Notes: generated by a model from the letters alone, not told the origin. A DNA stretch of 64,000 nt from an uncultured Lactobacillus sp. (GCF_948948975.1 NZ_CARBVX010000005.1:39145-103144), one strand, 5' to 3'. Shown: positions 26,405 through 36,082, counted from the first letter of the stretch. Numbers and translations: made by a program.

Positions 26405-27787
26405 TTATTTAGTCTTTAATTCCTTAATAAATTTTACAAAAAAGTCTCCACGTTCTTCAAAAGTGTTAAATTGATCCCAAGATGCACATGCTGGTGAAAA
26501 CAAAATAACATCACCTGCTTCACTTAATTCATATGCTCGTGGAACAGCTTCTTGTAAAGTGTTAACAATTACGATATCTTTAATACCCGCTTTACGCGCA
26601 GCATCAGCCAAAAGATATTTAGTTTCGCCATAAAGTACAATTGATTTTACATGCTTTTTAAATAGTGGAACAAGTGAATCAAACATAAATCCGCGATCTA
26701 ATCCACCCGCAATCAACACTTCAGGTTCTTTAAATGATGGAATAGCTACAGTAGCAGCTTCAATATTAGTTGATTTTGAATCGTTATAGATCTTACGATC
26801 ATTATAAGTCATTACATATTGTAAACGGTGAGTCGCACCAGTAAAGGTACTCAATGCATATTGAATATCACTGTCATCTGCACCCATTAATTTAGAAATA
26901 GCAATGGCTACTAAACAATTTTGTTGGTTATGAATACCTGGGATCTTGATATCAGTGATTTTCATAATCTGATGATCATCTTTGCTTTCAAGATATTCAT
27001 CACCAATAAAATAGTCAGCAGTTTTATCTGTTTCTGAAAATGTCTGAACTTTAGCTTTTGTTTTATCAAGCTCTTTTTCTAAAATATCCTTTTGATCAAA
27101 GTTAGCAATGAAATAATCATCTTGATCTTGAGATTGAGTAATTCTGAGCTTAGCTTCAACATAATTGCCAAAAGTCTTATGGTAGTCAAGGTGAACATTA
27201 TTATAAATATCAACAATGGCAGCTACTTTAGGCTTAATATCAGTTACACCAAGTAATTGGAAGCTAGACATTTCTACTACTAGAAGATCTTTAGGGGTCG
27301 CTTTTTCAACAACTTCTGAAATTGGAACTCCGATATTACCAACTGCATAGGCATGCCCACCATTTTTGGATAAATGATGATCCATAATTCTTTGGGTAAG
27401 CATAACCGTAGTCGTCTTTCCGTTTGAGCCAGTAACACAAACATATGGTGCTTCACTGACATTAAGTGCAATTTCAGGTTCGGTAATAACTGGAATATCT
27501 AACTTCTCTGCCTTCTCTACCATTGGATTTTCATAAGGAATTCCGGGGTTTTTAACAAGATAATCAAATTTTTCCTCATCAAAAATCTCTACTGGATGGT
27601 ATCCAGAAATGACTCTAACTCCTAACTTGTCTAATTCAGCAGCACGATCATCGTTAGACAAATCTTTTTTATCATTTAAAGTCAGCTTAGCGCCAAGCTT
27701 TAAAAGAAGCTTAGCAACAGAAAAACCACTTTTTCCTAAGCCTAAAATCAAAATATTTTTATTTTCGTATGTTTTAATTTTTTTCAT
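26405..27787 (-). CDS. murD: UDP-MurNAc-L-alanine:D-glutamate ligase MurD
   Basis: Adds D-glutamate to UDP-MurNAc-L-Ala in the cytosol. The N-terminal Rossmann-like domain (ILILGLGKSGFSVA) is followed by the Mur ligase P-loop VTGSNGKTTT at about 118, 'VVEMSSFQL' at about 170, and 'YNDSKSTN' at about 335 carrying the conserved Asn. 460 residues matches the family. murE, murF and murC are not in this cluster. Confidence 0.97.
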   Translation of the reverse strand: MKKIKTYENKNILILGLGKSGFSVAKLLLKLGAKLTLNDKKDLSNDDRAAELDKLGVRVISGYHPVEIFDEEKFDYLVKNPGIPYENPMVEKAEKLDIPVITEPEIALNVSEAPYVCVTGSNGKTTTVMLTQRIMDHHLSKNGGHAYAVGNIGVPISEVVEKATPKDLLVVEMSSFQLLGVTDIKPKVAAIVDIYNNVHLDYHKTFGNYVEAKLRITQSQDQDDYFIANFDQKDILEKELDKTKAKVQTFSETDKTADYFIGDEYLESKDDHQIMKITDIKIPGIHNQQNCLVAIAISKLMGADDSDIQYALSTFTGATHRLQYVMTYNDRKIYNDSKSTNIEAATVAIPSFKEPEVLIAGGLDRGFMFDSLVPLFKKHVKSIVLYGETKYLLADAARKAGIKDIVIVNTLQEAVPRAYELSEAGDVILFSPACASWDQFNTFEERGDFFVKFIKELKTK

Positions 27788-27794
27788 TTTAAAA

Positions 27795-28754
27795 TTAACC
27801 CCAGATAATTAAATAAATAATACTTCCAATTAAACCAACAATCCAAAATACAATGTCAACCTTCCATTCAGACCAGCCAAGCATTTCGAAATGGTGATGG
27901 ATTGGTGTCATCTTGAAAATTCGCTTTCCAGTAGTTTGGAAGGAAATAACTTGTAAGATCACACTTAAAGTTTCTAATACAAAAACAATTCCAATTAACA
28001 GCAATGACCATGGACGATGAAGGAAAATCGACACAGTAGCTAAGCCTCCACCTAAAGCTAATGAACCTGCATCTCCCATGAAAATTTTAGCTGGCTTATG
28101 GTTGAAAATGAAGAAACCTACTAAACCACCAATTACACTGAGAGTAAATACAACAATAACCCAATTTTTTTCTTGGTAAGCTATCCAAGCATAAGTAGCA
28201 TAAGCAATAATTGATAACCCAGTTGCTAATCCATCTAAGCCATCAGATAGGTTAACTGCGTTAGAAAAACCGACCAACCAGAAAAGAACAAACAAACTAA
28301 ATAAGAAAGAATTTTTTACCATTCCTGCAAAAGGAATATATAATTCAAACGCAAAATGATCACTAAATGCTAGTGCAATAATTAAAGCTGCAATAATAAT
28401 TTGTCCTAATAGTTTTTGCCATGCTTTCAAGCCTAAGTTGCGTTTAAAATATAGTTTAATTCCATCATCTAAAAAGCCAATAATTCCGTATCCTAAGAAA
28501 GCAATAATTAAAATCCATGCAGTCTTATTTAAATCTTTTTGCCAAATTAACACCCATAAGGTAGAAATAACACCGGCAAGCATAAAGACTACGCCACCCA
28601 TAGTTGGTGTACCCGATTTTTTCTCATGCCACTTAGGGCCTTCATCTCTAATAACTTGTCCTTCATGTTTCATTCGCATGAAACCAATAAACAACGGTAA
28701 GAAGATAACCGTAAGAGCAAAGCTGCTAATGAACGGTATCAAAGAAAACTGCAT
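27795..28754 (-). CDS. mraY: Phospho-MurNAc-pentapeptide transferase MraY
   Basis: Polytopic enzyme that moves phospho-MurNAc-pentapeptide to undecaprenyl phosphate, forming lipid I. About ten hydrophobic segments; the catalytic motifs '[14 protein letters not shown]' (DDxxK), '[15 protein letters not shown]' and '[13 protein letters not shown]' (HHH) are all visible. 319 residues, normal for Firmicutes. Seven bases separate it from murD. Confidence 0.97.
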   Translation of the reverse strand: MQFSLIPFISSFALTVIFLPLFIGFMRMKHEGQVIRDEGPKWHEKKSGTPTMGGVVFMLAGVISTLWVLIWQKDLNKTAWILIIAFLGYGIIGFLDDGIKLYFKRNLGLKAWQKLLGQIIIAALIIALAFSDHFAFELYIPFAGMVKNSFLFSLFVLFWLVGFSNAVNLSDGLDGLATGLSIIAYATYAWIAYQEKNWVIVVFTLSVIGGLVGFFIFNHKPAKIFMGDAGSLALGGGLATVSIFLHRPWSLLLIGIVFVLETLSVILQVISFQTTGKRIFKMTPIHHHFEMLGWSEWKVDIVFWIVGLIGSIIYLIIWG

Positions 28755-28778
28755 TTTGTATTACTCCTTTAACTTTTA

Positions 28779-30929
28779 CTATTTTAAGTTTACTGATAGC
28801 TTACTATTCTTATCAATTACTTTACCAGCCGGAATAGACTGTTTAGTAACTTGTCCTTTTCCATTAATCGTAATTGGAATATCAGTTGTCGTCATAAAGC
28901 TATTAACTTCATCTTCACTCCAGCCGACCATATTTGGACATGTAACTTGTCCTCCGGTAAATAAGAAAATCTTTGTATTAGTATCTTCTTTTACACCGGC
29001 TCCTACTGACTGCCGACTAACATTCTTTCCAGTTCCAATCACTTCCACTGAAACTCCTGCATTATTAGCATCTTCTTTTGCTTTTTCAACGCTTTTACCA
29101 GTTAAAGCTGGAACGGTTACTTTTTCGTTAACCTTTGCTGAAGAATCAGAAAGTGAAATCAAGCGATTCATAATTGGTTTAAAAATAGAAGAAAGAATTG
29201 TTTCAGCTGGTTTGGACATTTTTTGTGGTTGCTTCATGGTTAAATAAACACAATAACGCGGATTATTAGCAGGTGTTACCCCAACTACTGAGAAAATGTA
29301 ATTATTATCCCCGGTCAAGTATCCACCGTGAGGCCCAGCTATTTGTGCCGTACCTGTTTTTACAGCGATGCTCTTCCCTGGCATTTTATAAGCGCCACCA
29401 GTACCGTAAGATGCGTTTACAACGTCTTGCATTCCTTTTAGCACAGTTTTAGCTGTTTTAGCAGAATAAATAGGTGTGCCTACTTTTGTACGATGAAACT
29501 TTTCTACTACTTTACCAGATGGTGAAACTATTTTTTCGACAAATTGAGGTTTTACCATCTGGCCATTATTGGCTAAGGCGCTATATGCTTGCATCATTTG
29601 CATTGCATTAACGTTAACCCCCTGTCCAAATGCAGTAACAGCCTGATTCAATGGAGTAGAAAAGTTTAAAATACCTGCGGTTTCTCCCGGAAGCGTTACT
29701 CCCGTCTTTTTACCAATTCGATATTTATTCAAGTATTCTTTCCAAGTTTTTGCACCCATCTTTTGTTCAAGCTTTACAAAACCAACATTACTTGAACGAG
29801 GAAAGGCTTGACTAAATGGAATACTTCCCCAACCACTATTATTCCAGTCATGAATCGTTGAGCCTTGAACGGTCACTGATCCAGACTTATATTGCTCATT
29901 AGGATTGTAATGGCCACTTTCAATTGCACTTGAATAAGTTAAAACTTTGAAAACAGATCCTGGTTCATAGGAATCCTGCACTAAAATATTTCGCCATGAC
30001 GTATCTAATCCCTTTTTAGTTTGCGGATTAAAAGTAGGACGCTGAGAAGCTGCCAAAATTTTACCAGTTTTAATATCTTCTACAACTGCTGTTAAAGCTT
30101 TCGGCTTATATTTATCTTGAACTTGTGACATTAAAACCTCTAAGTAAGTTTGAAGCCGTGAATCAAGTGTCAAGTAAACATTGTCTCCATCTTTTGTAGC
30201 ACGTGCATTCTTTTGGCTATTAGGTAATTGATAATTTTCTGCATCAACAAAAGCTTCGCGATAACCATCTTTACCTGCCAATTGCTTATCAAAGTATGCT
30301 TCAATTCCCATCGTACCAACTAAAGTACTGTTTCCTTGGTTCTTTTGGGGTTGTGCCAAACCAATAATGTGAGAAGCAAAATTTCCATTTGGATAAAGTC
30401 TAGATGGAGTTTCGATAAATTTAATTCCTGGCAACTTCATCTCTTCGATTTTTTCCTTTTGAGATAAAGTTAAGCCTGTTCCAGCCGAACCAAATTCAAC
30501 CTGGAAAGCTTTATGCTTCGGAGTCAAATATGAATATATCTTTTCCTCACTTAAAGGAAGTACTTCAGCCAACTTTTGTGCTGTTTTGCGTTTATTTGTA
30601 ACATACATTGGCTTATTATGATAATCGATTGAACTCTTATCTAAGATGGCATAGACAGTAAACACATGCGCATCTTCAGCAAGAGTTAACCCATTTTTAT
30701 CATAAATTGTTCCTCGAGTTGCCTTTAAAACTTCATTTCGCCTATAAATCTGATTTACACGCTTATTTAAGTTTTCGCCAGCAACCTGATTTGAAATCCC
30801 TATATATAAAAATCTACCTATAAATACAAGAAAAACCAAAGCCAAGACTAGCTGGAGGATTCTCCCCACCGTAAAGCGGTAGCCGTGGGCTTTGGATCTA
30901 TTTCTATTTAAGTTATTAAACTTTTTCAT
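28779..30929 (-). CDS. pbp2B: Class B penicillin-binding protein (PBP2B/FtsI) with PASTA domains
   Basis: Septal transpeptidase partner of FtsW. One N-terminal transmembrane segment (about 22-42) precedes the dimerisation/pedestal region; the catalytic triad motifs are SVFK at 325-328, SSN at 379-381 and KTG at 524-526. Two PASTA domains fill the C-terminal 120 residues (VTVPALTGKS..., VTCPNMVGWS...). At 716 residues it is full length. It overlaps ftsL by one base. Confidence 0.95.
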   Translation of the reverse strand: MKKFNNLNRNRSKAHGYRFTVGRILQLVLALVFLVFIGRFLYIGISNQVAGENLNKRVNQIYRRNEVLKATRGTIYDKNGLTLAEDAHVFTVYAILDKSSIDYHNKPMYVTNKRKTAQKLAEVLPLSEEKIYSYLTPKHKAFQVEFGSAGTGLTLSQKEKIEEMKLPGIKFIETPSRLYPNGNFASHIIGLAQPQKNQGNSTLVGTMGIEAYFDKQLAGKDGYREAFVDAENYQLPNSQKNARATKDGDNVYLTLDSRLQTYLEVLMSQVQDKYKPKALTAVVEDIKTGKILAASQRPTFNPQTKKGLDTSWRNILVQDSYEPGSVFKVLTYSSAIESGHYNPNEQYKSGSVTVQGSTIHDWNNSGWGSIPFSQAFPRSSNVGFVKLEQKMGAKTWKEYLNKYRIGKKTGVTLPGETAGILNFSTPLNQAVTAFGQGVNVNAMQMMQAYSALANNGQMVKPQFVEKIVSPSGKVVEKFHRTKVGTPIYSAKTAKTVLKGMQDVVNASYGTGGAYKMPGKSIAVKTGTAQIAGPHGGYLTGDNNYIFSVVGVTPANNPRYCVYLTMKQPQKMSKPAETILSSIFKPIMNRLISLSDSSAKVNEKVTVPALTGKSVEKAKEDANNAGVSVEVIGTGKNVSRQSVGAGVKEDTNTKIFLFTGGQVTCPNMVGWSEDEVNSFMTTTDIPITINGKGQVTKQSIPAGKVIDKNSKLSVNLK

Positions 30930-31291
30930 TAACGGACATTCCTAATGTTACTCTCAACCAAGTGCAAGCCTTGATCGCGGGCAATTTTATTAATTCTAGT
31001 AGTTGACGTTAATTCACCAATCTTCTGACGAAGATCAGTGTTATGACTTTTTTGAGAAATTATTGTTTGCTCAACGTTTGCTAATTTATGTTGAGCACTA
31101 GTAGCGGAAATGCTAGCTGAAACCAATAAAATCATTAAACCTAAAGTAATGAGTGAACCTAGAACGACTAAACTTTTTTCAAATGCTGTCCAAGGAACGC
31201 TTTTAGGATTAAGAATAATTGCTTTCTTTGGCTGCTCAGTCTGCTGTTGACTTTGTTGATAATTTAAATTTCTTGCTGAGCTATCAGCCAT
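30929..31291 (-). CDS. ftsL: Cell division protein FtsL
   Basis: Small bitopic protein of the FtsQ-FtsL-FtsB complex. A cytosolic N-terminus of about 35 residues, one transmembrane helix ('LVVLGSLITLGLMILLVSAS', about 43-65), then an external coiled coil (KLANVEQTIISQKSHNTDLRQ). 120 residues. Position between rsmH and the PBP gene, overlapping the latter, is the standard dcw order and decides the assignment, since FtsL sequences diverge strongly. Confidence 0.92.
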   Translation of the reverse strand: MADSSARNLNYQQSQQQTEQPKKAIILNPKSVPWTAFEKSLVVLGSLITLGLMILLVSASISATSAQHKLANVEQTIISQKSHNTDLRQKIGELTSTTRINKIARDQGLHLVESNIRNVR

Positions 31292-31319
31292 CTTTTTCTC
31301 CTTAACTTTTAACTAAAAA

Positions 31320-32267
31320 TTATAATTTCTCTGCAACCCTTAACTTGGCACTGTGTGAGCGATTATTTTCCTCTAATTCATCGCTACTTGCCATGATAGG
31401 TTTGCGACTAATCAATCGCAATGTTGGTTTACTGTCAGCCGGTACCATAGGCATTCCCCGTGGTATTTCGACTTCAGAATACTTTTTAAATATCTTTTTG
31501 ACGATTTTATCTTCATGAGACTGAAAAGTAATTACACTAATTCGACCACCTGGTTTCAATAGCTTAATTGCTTCTTCAAGAGATTCTTGTAATACACCCA
31601 ATTCATTATTAACTGCAACTCGAATAGCTTGAAAGCTCTTCTTTGCCGGATGTCCTCCACTTCGTCGTGCATACGCTGGAATGGCATCCTTAATCACATC
31701 TACTAAATCAAAGGTAGTTACAATCGGCTTCTCTTTTCTTCGATCAACTATTTTTCTAGCAATCTGACGAGAAAACTTTTCATCTCCATACTTATACAAA
31801 ACGTCACTTAATTCTTTTTGTGACCAAGTGTTTACTACTGTATAAGCATCTAACTCTTGGCTTTGGTCCATCCTCATATCTAATCGAGCATCGAAACGAT
31901 AAGAAAACCCCCGTTCAGGTTGATCAAACTGTGGAGACGAAACTCCGAGATCGTAATAAATACCATCTATTCCATCTGAAATTCCCAGCTCTACCAGATT
32001 TTCTTTCAAATGACAGAAGTTATCATGAACCAACATTAATCGAGGTTCTGCTCCTACTTGTAACTCCTTGGCAAAACTTTCTTTTGCCATAGAAATTGCA
32101 TACTCATCTTGATCAAATCCAATCACAGTACCCTTATTTAACTTGCTGAGTAGATATCGGGCGTGACCACCACCACCAAAAGTTGCGTCTACATAAAGAC
32201 CACCATCTTTTGGATTTAAATTGTCTATTGTTTCGTGCAAAAGCACGCTTTTATGCTTGAATTTCAT
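31320..32267 (-). CDS. rsmH: 16S rRNA (cytosine1402-N4)-methyltransferase RsmH
   Basis: Methylates N4 of C1402 in the ribosomal P-site. The SAM-binding 'YVDATFGGGGHARYLL' is at about residue 25 and 'YDLGVSSPQFDQPERGFSYR' (shortened here) at about 105 is an RsmH hallmark. The frame is open a further 41 codons into mraZ, but the family starts MKFKHKSVLLHETI, at ATG 32267, four bases after the mraZ stop; this gives 315 residues. Confidence 0.95.
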   Translation of the reverse strand: MKFKHKSVLLHETIDNLNPKDGGLYVDATFGGGGHARYLLSKLNKGTVIGFDQDEYAISMAKESFAKELQVGAEPRLMLVHDNFCHLKENLVELGISDGIDGIYYDLGVSSPQFDQPERGFSYRFDARLDMRMDQSQELDAYTVVNTWSQKELSDVLYKYGDEKFSRQIARKIVDRRKEKPIVTTFDLVDVIKDAIPAYARRSGGHPAKKSFQAIRVAVNNELGVLQESLEEAIKLLKPGGRISVITFQSHEDKIVKKIFKKYSEVEIPRGMPMVPADSKPTLRLISRKPIMASSDELEENNRSHSAKLRVAEKL

Positions 32268-32271
32268 AATT

Positions 32272-32703
32272 TTATAACTCGATGTCATCCAAGTCTTCTG
32301 CGATATCGTCATAGTTTTCGTTGGCTTCCTCTGAGAAATCATTCCAGCGTTCTGCTGACCAAATTTCAATTCTATTGGAAACACCAACAATTACACATTC
32401 CTTAATGAGTGCGGCATGCTCTTTCAGTGTCATGGTCAGATTAACACGTCCTTGCTTGTCAAACTCACTCTCCATCGCACCTGAGTAGAAAAGCCGCGTA
32501 AACTTACGTGCACTTCTCTTAGTCAGTGGAAGTTTGGCTAACTTAGCCTCAATTTTTTGCCATTCTTCAATTGGATAGCCAAAAATACAGCCTTCCATTC
32601 CACGAGTAAATATCATCTTATCACCAATCTCAACTCTAAATTTGGCTGGTATAATTAGCCGGCCCTTGCTGTCGAGATTATGATGATACTCGCCCATGAA
32701 CAT
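32272..32703 (-). CDS. mraZ: Transcriptional regulator MraZ
   Basis: DNA-binding protein with a double AbrB-like SpoVT fold that controls its own dcw operon in other bacteria. The two repeats are visible: MGEYHHNLDSKGRLIIPAKFR near the N-terminus (shown in part) and 'EFDKQGRVNLTMTLKEHA' at about 85. 143 residues. AAGGGGG lies seven bases before the ATG. The upstream region carries three exactly spaced boxes that match the MraZ operator pattern. Confidence 0.95.
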   Translation of the reverse strand: MFMGEYHHNLDSKGRLIIPAKFRVEIGDKMIFTRGMEGCIFGYPIEEWQKIEAKLAKLPLTKRSARKFTRLFYSGAMESEFDKQGRVNLTMTLKEHAALIKECVIVGVSNRIEIWSAERWNDFSEEANENYDDIAEDLDDIEL

Positions 32704-32727
32704 GGTCTAGCCCCCTTTCCAATGAAT

Positions 32728-32757
32728 AATTTACCACACTTCCCCACTTTCTACCAC
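32728..32757 (-). promoter_or_regulatory. mraZ promoter and triple MraZ operator
   Basis: Minus strand GTGGT-N5-GTGGG-N5-GTGGT at 32753-32757, 32743-32747 and 32733-32737, an exact 10-base period. The last box runs into an extended -10, TGG-TAAATT (TAAATT at 32728-32733). MraZ of E. coli binds three TGGG repeats with 5-base spacers, so autoregulation is inferred. Confidence 0.82.
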
Positions 32758-32816
32758 AAGTTTTACACTTTTTATTTAGATATTACGTTATTTTATGATA
32801 ATTATAATTTCATCTA

Positions 32817-32854
32817 ACAAAAACTGCCCTCATCATCATGATTGAGGACAGTTT
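32817..32854 (-). terminator. Terminator of the DUF3397 gene
   Basis: AAACTG-CCTCA pairs with TGAGG-CAGTTT (32821-32832, 32843-32854) with one internal mismatch, and TTTTTG follows on the minus strand. The rest of the gap between mraZ and this terminator is AT-rich without other visible signals. Confidence 0.85.
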
Positions 32855-32884
32855 AAGGTTTATTAAAAAAGTGGGGAAAGAATT

Positions 32885-33220
32885 TTATAGTAAAAGTAAA
32901 ATTAAGAGACCAACGTACCAAACAATAGATGAGGCAGCTAAGTAGTGCCATAACATCCCAAAGGTCTTACCCACTGAAATATTTTTGTTTTTAATTGCCG
33001 TATAAATTGAAACAATTACAACTAAAATAAAGTAAAGTAAAAATCCATATGGTAAAAAAGATGGCTGCTTTGTTTCCTGAGTTAACAACTGACAAGCAAC
33101 AATAAAGAAAAAAGGCAAAATGTCATAACCACTAAATTGAGCCTTAGGAAACAATTTTACTAAAAAAGCAGCAACGACAACTCCACATAAAGGAATTAAA
33201 AAGATAAGCAAAAAATTCAT
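32885..33220 (-). CDS. DUF3397 family membrane protein
   Basis: A 111-residue protein with about four transmembrane segments (2-22, 32-46, 58-76, 90-110) and a short charged loop 'IKNKNISVGK'. The DUF3397 family sits beside mraZ in many lactobacilli and enterococci; no function is established. It is a monocistronic unit with its own terminator, facing away from the DUF4044 gene. Confidence 0.8.
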   Translation of the reverse strand: MNFLLIFLIPLCGVVVAAFLVKLFPKAQFSGYDILPFFFIVACQLLTQETKQPSFLPYGFLLYFILVVIVSIYTAIKNKNISVGKTFGMLWHYLAASSIVWYVGLLILLLL

Positions 33221-33269
33221 GAAAACCCTCCAATAAGTTTATTTTAAACTATTTCAATTAAATATAAAA

Positions 33270-33297
33270 TTACAATTAAAACATGGTACACTAGAAT
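33270..33297 (+). promoter_or_regulatory. Promoter of the DUF4044 gene
   Basis: TTACAA (33270-33275), 16 bases, TAGAAT (33292-33297), 20 bases before the start codon of the 42-residue protein. Confidence 0.6.
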
Positions 33298-33317
33298 TAT
33301 TAATTTAGGAGGGACAT

Positions 33318-33446
33318 ATGAGAAAACGTAAGAAAAAATCCGGATTTCAAAAGTTAACTATTTTTATGGCCTGGTTTATGGCAGTTATCACCCTTCTCGG
33401 GGTAGTAGCTACTGCCTTAATTGGAACTGGTGTCTTTCAATTTTAA
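33318..33446 (+). CDS. DUF4044-type small membrane protein
   Basis: A 42-residue product: a strongly basic N-terminus (MRKRKKKSGFQK) followed by a single transmembrane segment of about 25 residues (IFMAWFMAVITLLGVVATAL) ending GTGVFQF. The start ATG at 33318 has a perfect AGGAGG five bases upstream, its own promoter and its own terminator. The length and Lys/Arg-then-helix layout match the DUF4044 family found near mraZ or mreBCD in lactobacilli. Function unknown. Confidence 0.85.
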   Translation: MRKRKKKSGFQKLTIFMAWFMAVITLLGVVATALIGTGVFQF

Positions 33447-33461
33447 AATCTTTTGCATATT

Positions 33462-33493
33462 AAAAAGAGTCGCTTAATAGCGACTCTTTTTTT
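33462..33493. terminator. Bidirectional terminator between DUF4044 gene and mreD
   Basis: AGAGTCGC (33466-33473) and GCGACTCT (33480-33487) form a perfect 8-bp stem flanked by A5 and T7. It can stop both the plus-strand small gene and the minus-strand mreBCD message. Confidence 0.93.
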
Positions 33494-33494
33494 G

Positions 33495-34028
33495 TTAAAA
33501 ATAATATTCTTTTTTCAAAAATGGATACTCTTCGGCTAGTTTTACCCAAAACCAATAAGTACATAAAACAAGAACAAAGCACCATAATAAATTAGGCAAA
33601 ATACTACGTGAAAAACTAGCAAAAGATAATTGGATTATGCCTACCATATTAAACATCAAAAATACATAAGCACTTACGCATAAATAAGTAACTAAACAGA
33701 TCAATAATCTAAACCAAAATACTTCTGGAAGAAAGCGAGCACTTTGCTGAATAATAAAACAGATTAAAGGAAAAGCTACAGTATAAATTCCAATAATTCC
33801 TAAATAGTATAAATCCGCAATAAGACCTAATCCTAAACAGAGCCAAATATCAGCATCATTTTTATCATCACATAGAGAAATCAAGGTAATTCCAATAATT
33901 GTTAACCAACAACTTCCAGAAAAACCTCGATGAAAGATAAAAGTCTGTAAATTATAGGCTAATACTCCATCCAGAATTAATGCCATGAACAAAGCAATGG
34001 CAACATACCATCGACGTAATTCTGCCAT
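33495..34028 (-). CDS. mreD: Rod shape-determining protein MreD
   Basis: Polytopic membrane protein (177 residues, about five to six hydrophobic segments) of the elongasome; it stabilises the MreC-MreB-RodA complex. Sequence conservation is low in this family; the call rests on topology plus its position directly after mreC, overlapping by one base. It ends at the bidirectional terminator. minC and minD, which follow mreD in several other lactobacilli, are absent here. Confidence 0.9.
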   Translation of the reverse strand: MAELRRWYVAIALFMALILDGVLAYNLQTFIFHRGFSGSCWLTIIGITLISLCDDKNDADIWLCLGLGLIADLYYLGIIGIYTVAFPLICFIIQQSARFLPEVFWFRLLICLVTYLCVSAYVFLMFNMVGIIQLSFASFSRSILPNLLWCFVLVLCTYWFWVKLAEEYPFLKKEYYF

Positions 34029-34879
34029 TACTCTTCAACCTTCCTTTTAATTACAGATACAATGGATGGATCGTTAAGGTTACCCGCGGGTTGAATTTCT
34101 ACAACATCCGATAAACCAAATGTATCACGTGTTGTCTTCTTAACTGTTCCTATTAAGAGACCTTTTGGAGATAGACCACCCATTCCACTAGTATAAACTC
34201 GGGTTCCTTTCTTCAACTTTTGACCATCAACTACTTGAGTAAATGCTATTTGATTATTTCCAACAACAGAAATTACTCCATGAACCTTTTTTCCATTAGC
34301 TGCATCAGCTTCTACAGCAAATTTATTTGTTGATTTATCAGTTGTAGTAATCAATTCAACCTTCGACGTAGTACTGTTTACCTCAACAACCCGACCAATT
34401 ACACCTTTACCTGCCATAACAGGCATATTCTTTTTAACACCAGCTCTTGAACCTTGATCAATAATTAATAAATCTGACCAAGTATCTGCAGCACGAGAAA
34501 TTACCGAACCATTAATAACTGTATAGTCGGTCAAAGTTTTCTTTAATTTTAAGGCTTGCTTTAACTGAGTGTTCTCAGCTTCAAGTGAACTATTTCGAGC
34601 CTTTGTTTGGGCAAGATTATCGACTTGCTTTTTCAAATGATCGTTTTCAGCTTGAGTATTAAACAGATCTTCTACATTAGCCGCTCCATTAGAAATTAAG
34701 TTAATTGGCCAATTAACTACGCGGGTTATTATGGAAACCGTATCATTACCAATTTTTTGAACTAAAAAAGGTGATTGTCTTCTATTACGTAAGCGAACAG
34801 AAATAGATAACATACTTAAAACTAAAATAACTAAGACAAAAATTGTCAATAACTTCTTGTTTTTGAGAAATTTTTTCAT
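34028..34879 (-). CDS. mreC: Rod shape-determining protein MreC
   Basis: Bitopic scaffold of the elongasome. A short cytosolic N-terminus, one transmembrane helix (about 10-28, LLTIFVLVILVLSMLSISV), a coiled coil at about 68-95 (AENDHLKKQVDNLAQ) and two beta-barrel domains containing 'IDQGSRAGVKKNMPVM' and 'GLLIGTV'. 283 residues. A terminator-like hairpin lies between mreB and mreC with no promoter in between. Confidence 0.94.
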   Translation of the reverse strand: MKKFLKNKKLLTIFVLVILVLSMLSISVRLRNRRQSPFLVQKIGNDTVSIITRVVNWPINLISNGAANVEDLFNTQAENDHLKKQVDNLAQTKARNSSLEAENTQLKQALKLKKTLTDYTVINGSVISRAADTWSDLLIIDQGSRAGVKKNMPVMAGKGVIGRVVEVNSTTSKVELITTTDKSTNKFAVEADAANGKKVHGVISVVGNNQIAFTQVVDGQKLKKGTRVYTSGMGGLSPKGLLIGTVKKTTRDTFGLSDVVEIQPAGNLNDPSIVSVIKRKVEE

Positions 34880-34912
34880 CTACTACTATCTTCCTAATTT
34901 AAAAGTTAATAG

Positions 34913-34938
34913 AAAAAGACCGGCTTTTACGCCGGCCT
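34913..34938 (-). terminator. Terminator-like hairpin between mreB and mreC
   Basis: AGGCCGGC pairs with GCCGGTCT (34931-34938, 34917-34924; one G-U), loop of six, then TTTTT on the minus strand. mreC starts 34 bases further with no promoter, so it probably reduces rather than stops mreCD expression. Confidence 0.88.
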
Positions 34939-34943
34939 CTAAA

Positions 34944-35945
34944 TTAACGTCTCTTACGCATAACTTCAATATTTTTGAGAGATTCACCGGTACCAATTGC
35001 AACACAATCAAGTGGATCTTGAGCAATAAAGACTGGAACTTTAGTAGCATCTGAAATAACTTCCGGTAAGTTCTTCAAAAGAGCTCCCCCACCGGTTAAT
35101 ACGATACCATGGTCAATAACATCAGCAGCAATTTCTGGAGATGTTTCTTCCAAAGTTTCTTTAATTGCTACAATTATATTTTGAACTACTTCTTGAATAG
35201 CTTTTGCAACATCTTCTGCATTAATATCAATTGACTTTGGTAATCCTGTGACTAAATCACGTCCACGAATATTCATTGATTCAATTTCTTTTGCCTTTTC
35301 AACTGAGGCAGAAGCAATTTGAATCTTAATAGTTTCAGCAGTTCTTTCACCAATTAACAAGTTGTAATTTTGATGAATATAAGTTGCAATTGAACTATTA
35401 AACTTATCGCCTGCCATTCTAGTAGAACGAGATGAAACAATACCACCTAATGAGATAGTTGCTACATCAGTAGTTCCCCCACCAATATCAACAACCATTG
35501 AACCTGTTGGATCCATAACAGGAAGACCGGCACCAATTGCTGCAGCAAATGGTTCTTCAATGACGTATGCTTCACGTGCTCCAGCAACTCTAGCTGCATC
35601 AATAACAGCTCTCTTTTCGACTTCAGTTACACCTGATGGTACACAAATCATTGCAGCTGGCTTTGAATTACCAACTGTTTTTTCCATGAAATACTTAAGC
35701 ATAGCAGCAGTTGTATCGTAATCTGCAATAACTCCATCTTTCATTGGTCGAATAGCTACAATTGATCCAGGGGTTCTACCAATCATTTCTTTGGCTTCGG
35801 AACCAACTGCAATAACTTCACCCGTTTGAGTATTCTTAGCAACAACAGAAGGTTCACGTAAAACAATACCCTTACCTTCAATATAAACGAGTGTGTTGGC
35901 AGTTCCCAAATCAATCCCAATATTTTTAGATCCTAATCCAAACAC
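34944..35945 (-). CDS. mreB: Rod shape-determining actin homologue MreB
   Basis: Membrane-associated actin that orients side-wall synthesis. Phosphate-1 '[14 protein letters not shown]'-like motif (residues 9-21), phosphate-2 '[12 protein letters not shown]' at about 160, adenosine motif '[11 protein letters not shown]' at about 287; the N-terminal amphipathic start MFGLGSK is present. 333 residues. Start is GTG at 35945 with AAGGAG nine bases upstream. A second MreB paralog is at 55279-56268. Confidence 0.96.
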   Translation of the reverse strand: MFGLGSKNIGIDLGTANTLVYIEGKGIVLREPSVVAKNTQTGEVIAVGSEAKEMIGRTPGSIVAIRPMKDGVIADYDTTAAMLKYFMEKTVGNSKPAAMICVPSGVTEVEKRAVIDAARVAGAREAYVIEEPFAAAIGAGLPVMDPTGSMVVDIGGGTTDVATISLGGIVSSRSTRMAGDKFNSSIATYIHQNYNLLIGERTAETIKIQIASASVEKAKEIESMNIRGRDLVTGLPKSIDINAEDVAKAIQEVVQNIIVAIKETLEETSPEIAADVIDHGIVLTGGGALLKNLPEVISDATKVPVFIAQDPLDCVAIGTGESLKNIEVMRKRR

Positions 35946-36015
35946 GCAAAATCTCTCCTTAAATTTATCTCTTTAATTATTTTAGCCTAAATCGTATCTT
36001 TATTTAGTCTTAGAT

Positions 36016-36024
36016 ATTATAGCA
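36016..36024 (-). promoter_or_regulatory. Promoter of mreBCD
   Basis: Extended -10 TGC-TATAAT on the minus strand (TATAAT 36016-36021) with TTTTAC 16 bases upstream. The leader of about 65 bases before mreB shows no strong hairpin. Confidence 0.65.
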
Positions 36025-36082
36025 TAGAAACACTGATGTAAAAATTTGCTTTAAGGAAATTTGCCTAATACTTAAGGAAGAC

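Noticed and set aside
28438..29247. 269-codon plus-strand frame antisense to mraY and the PBP gene
   Set aside because: Long, but composition follows the sense genes on the other strand; no promoter or family resemblance, and both sense genes are intact.
32268..32390. Forty-one-codon N-terminal extension of rsmH
   Set aside because: It overlaps the mraZ coding region in another frame, and the conserved RsmH N-terminus begins at 32267.
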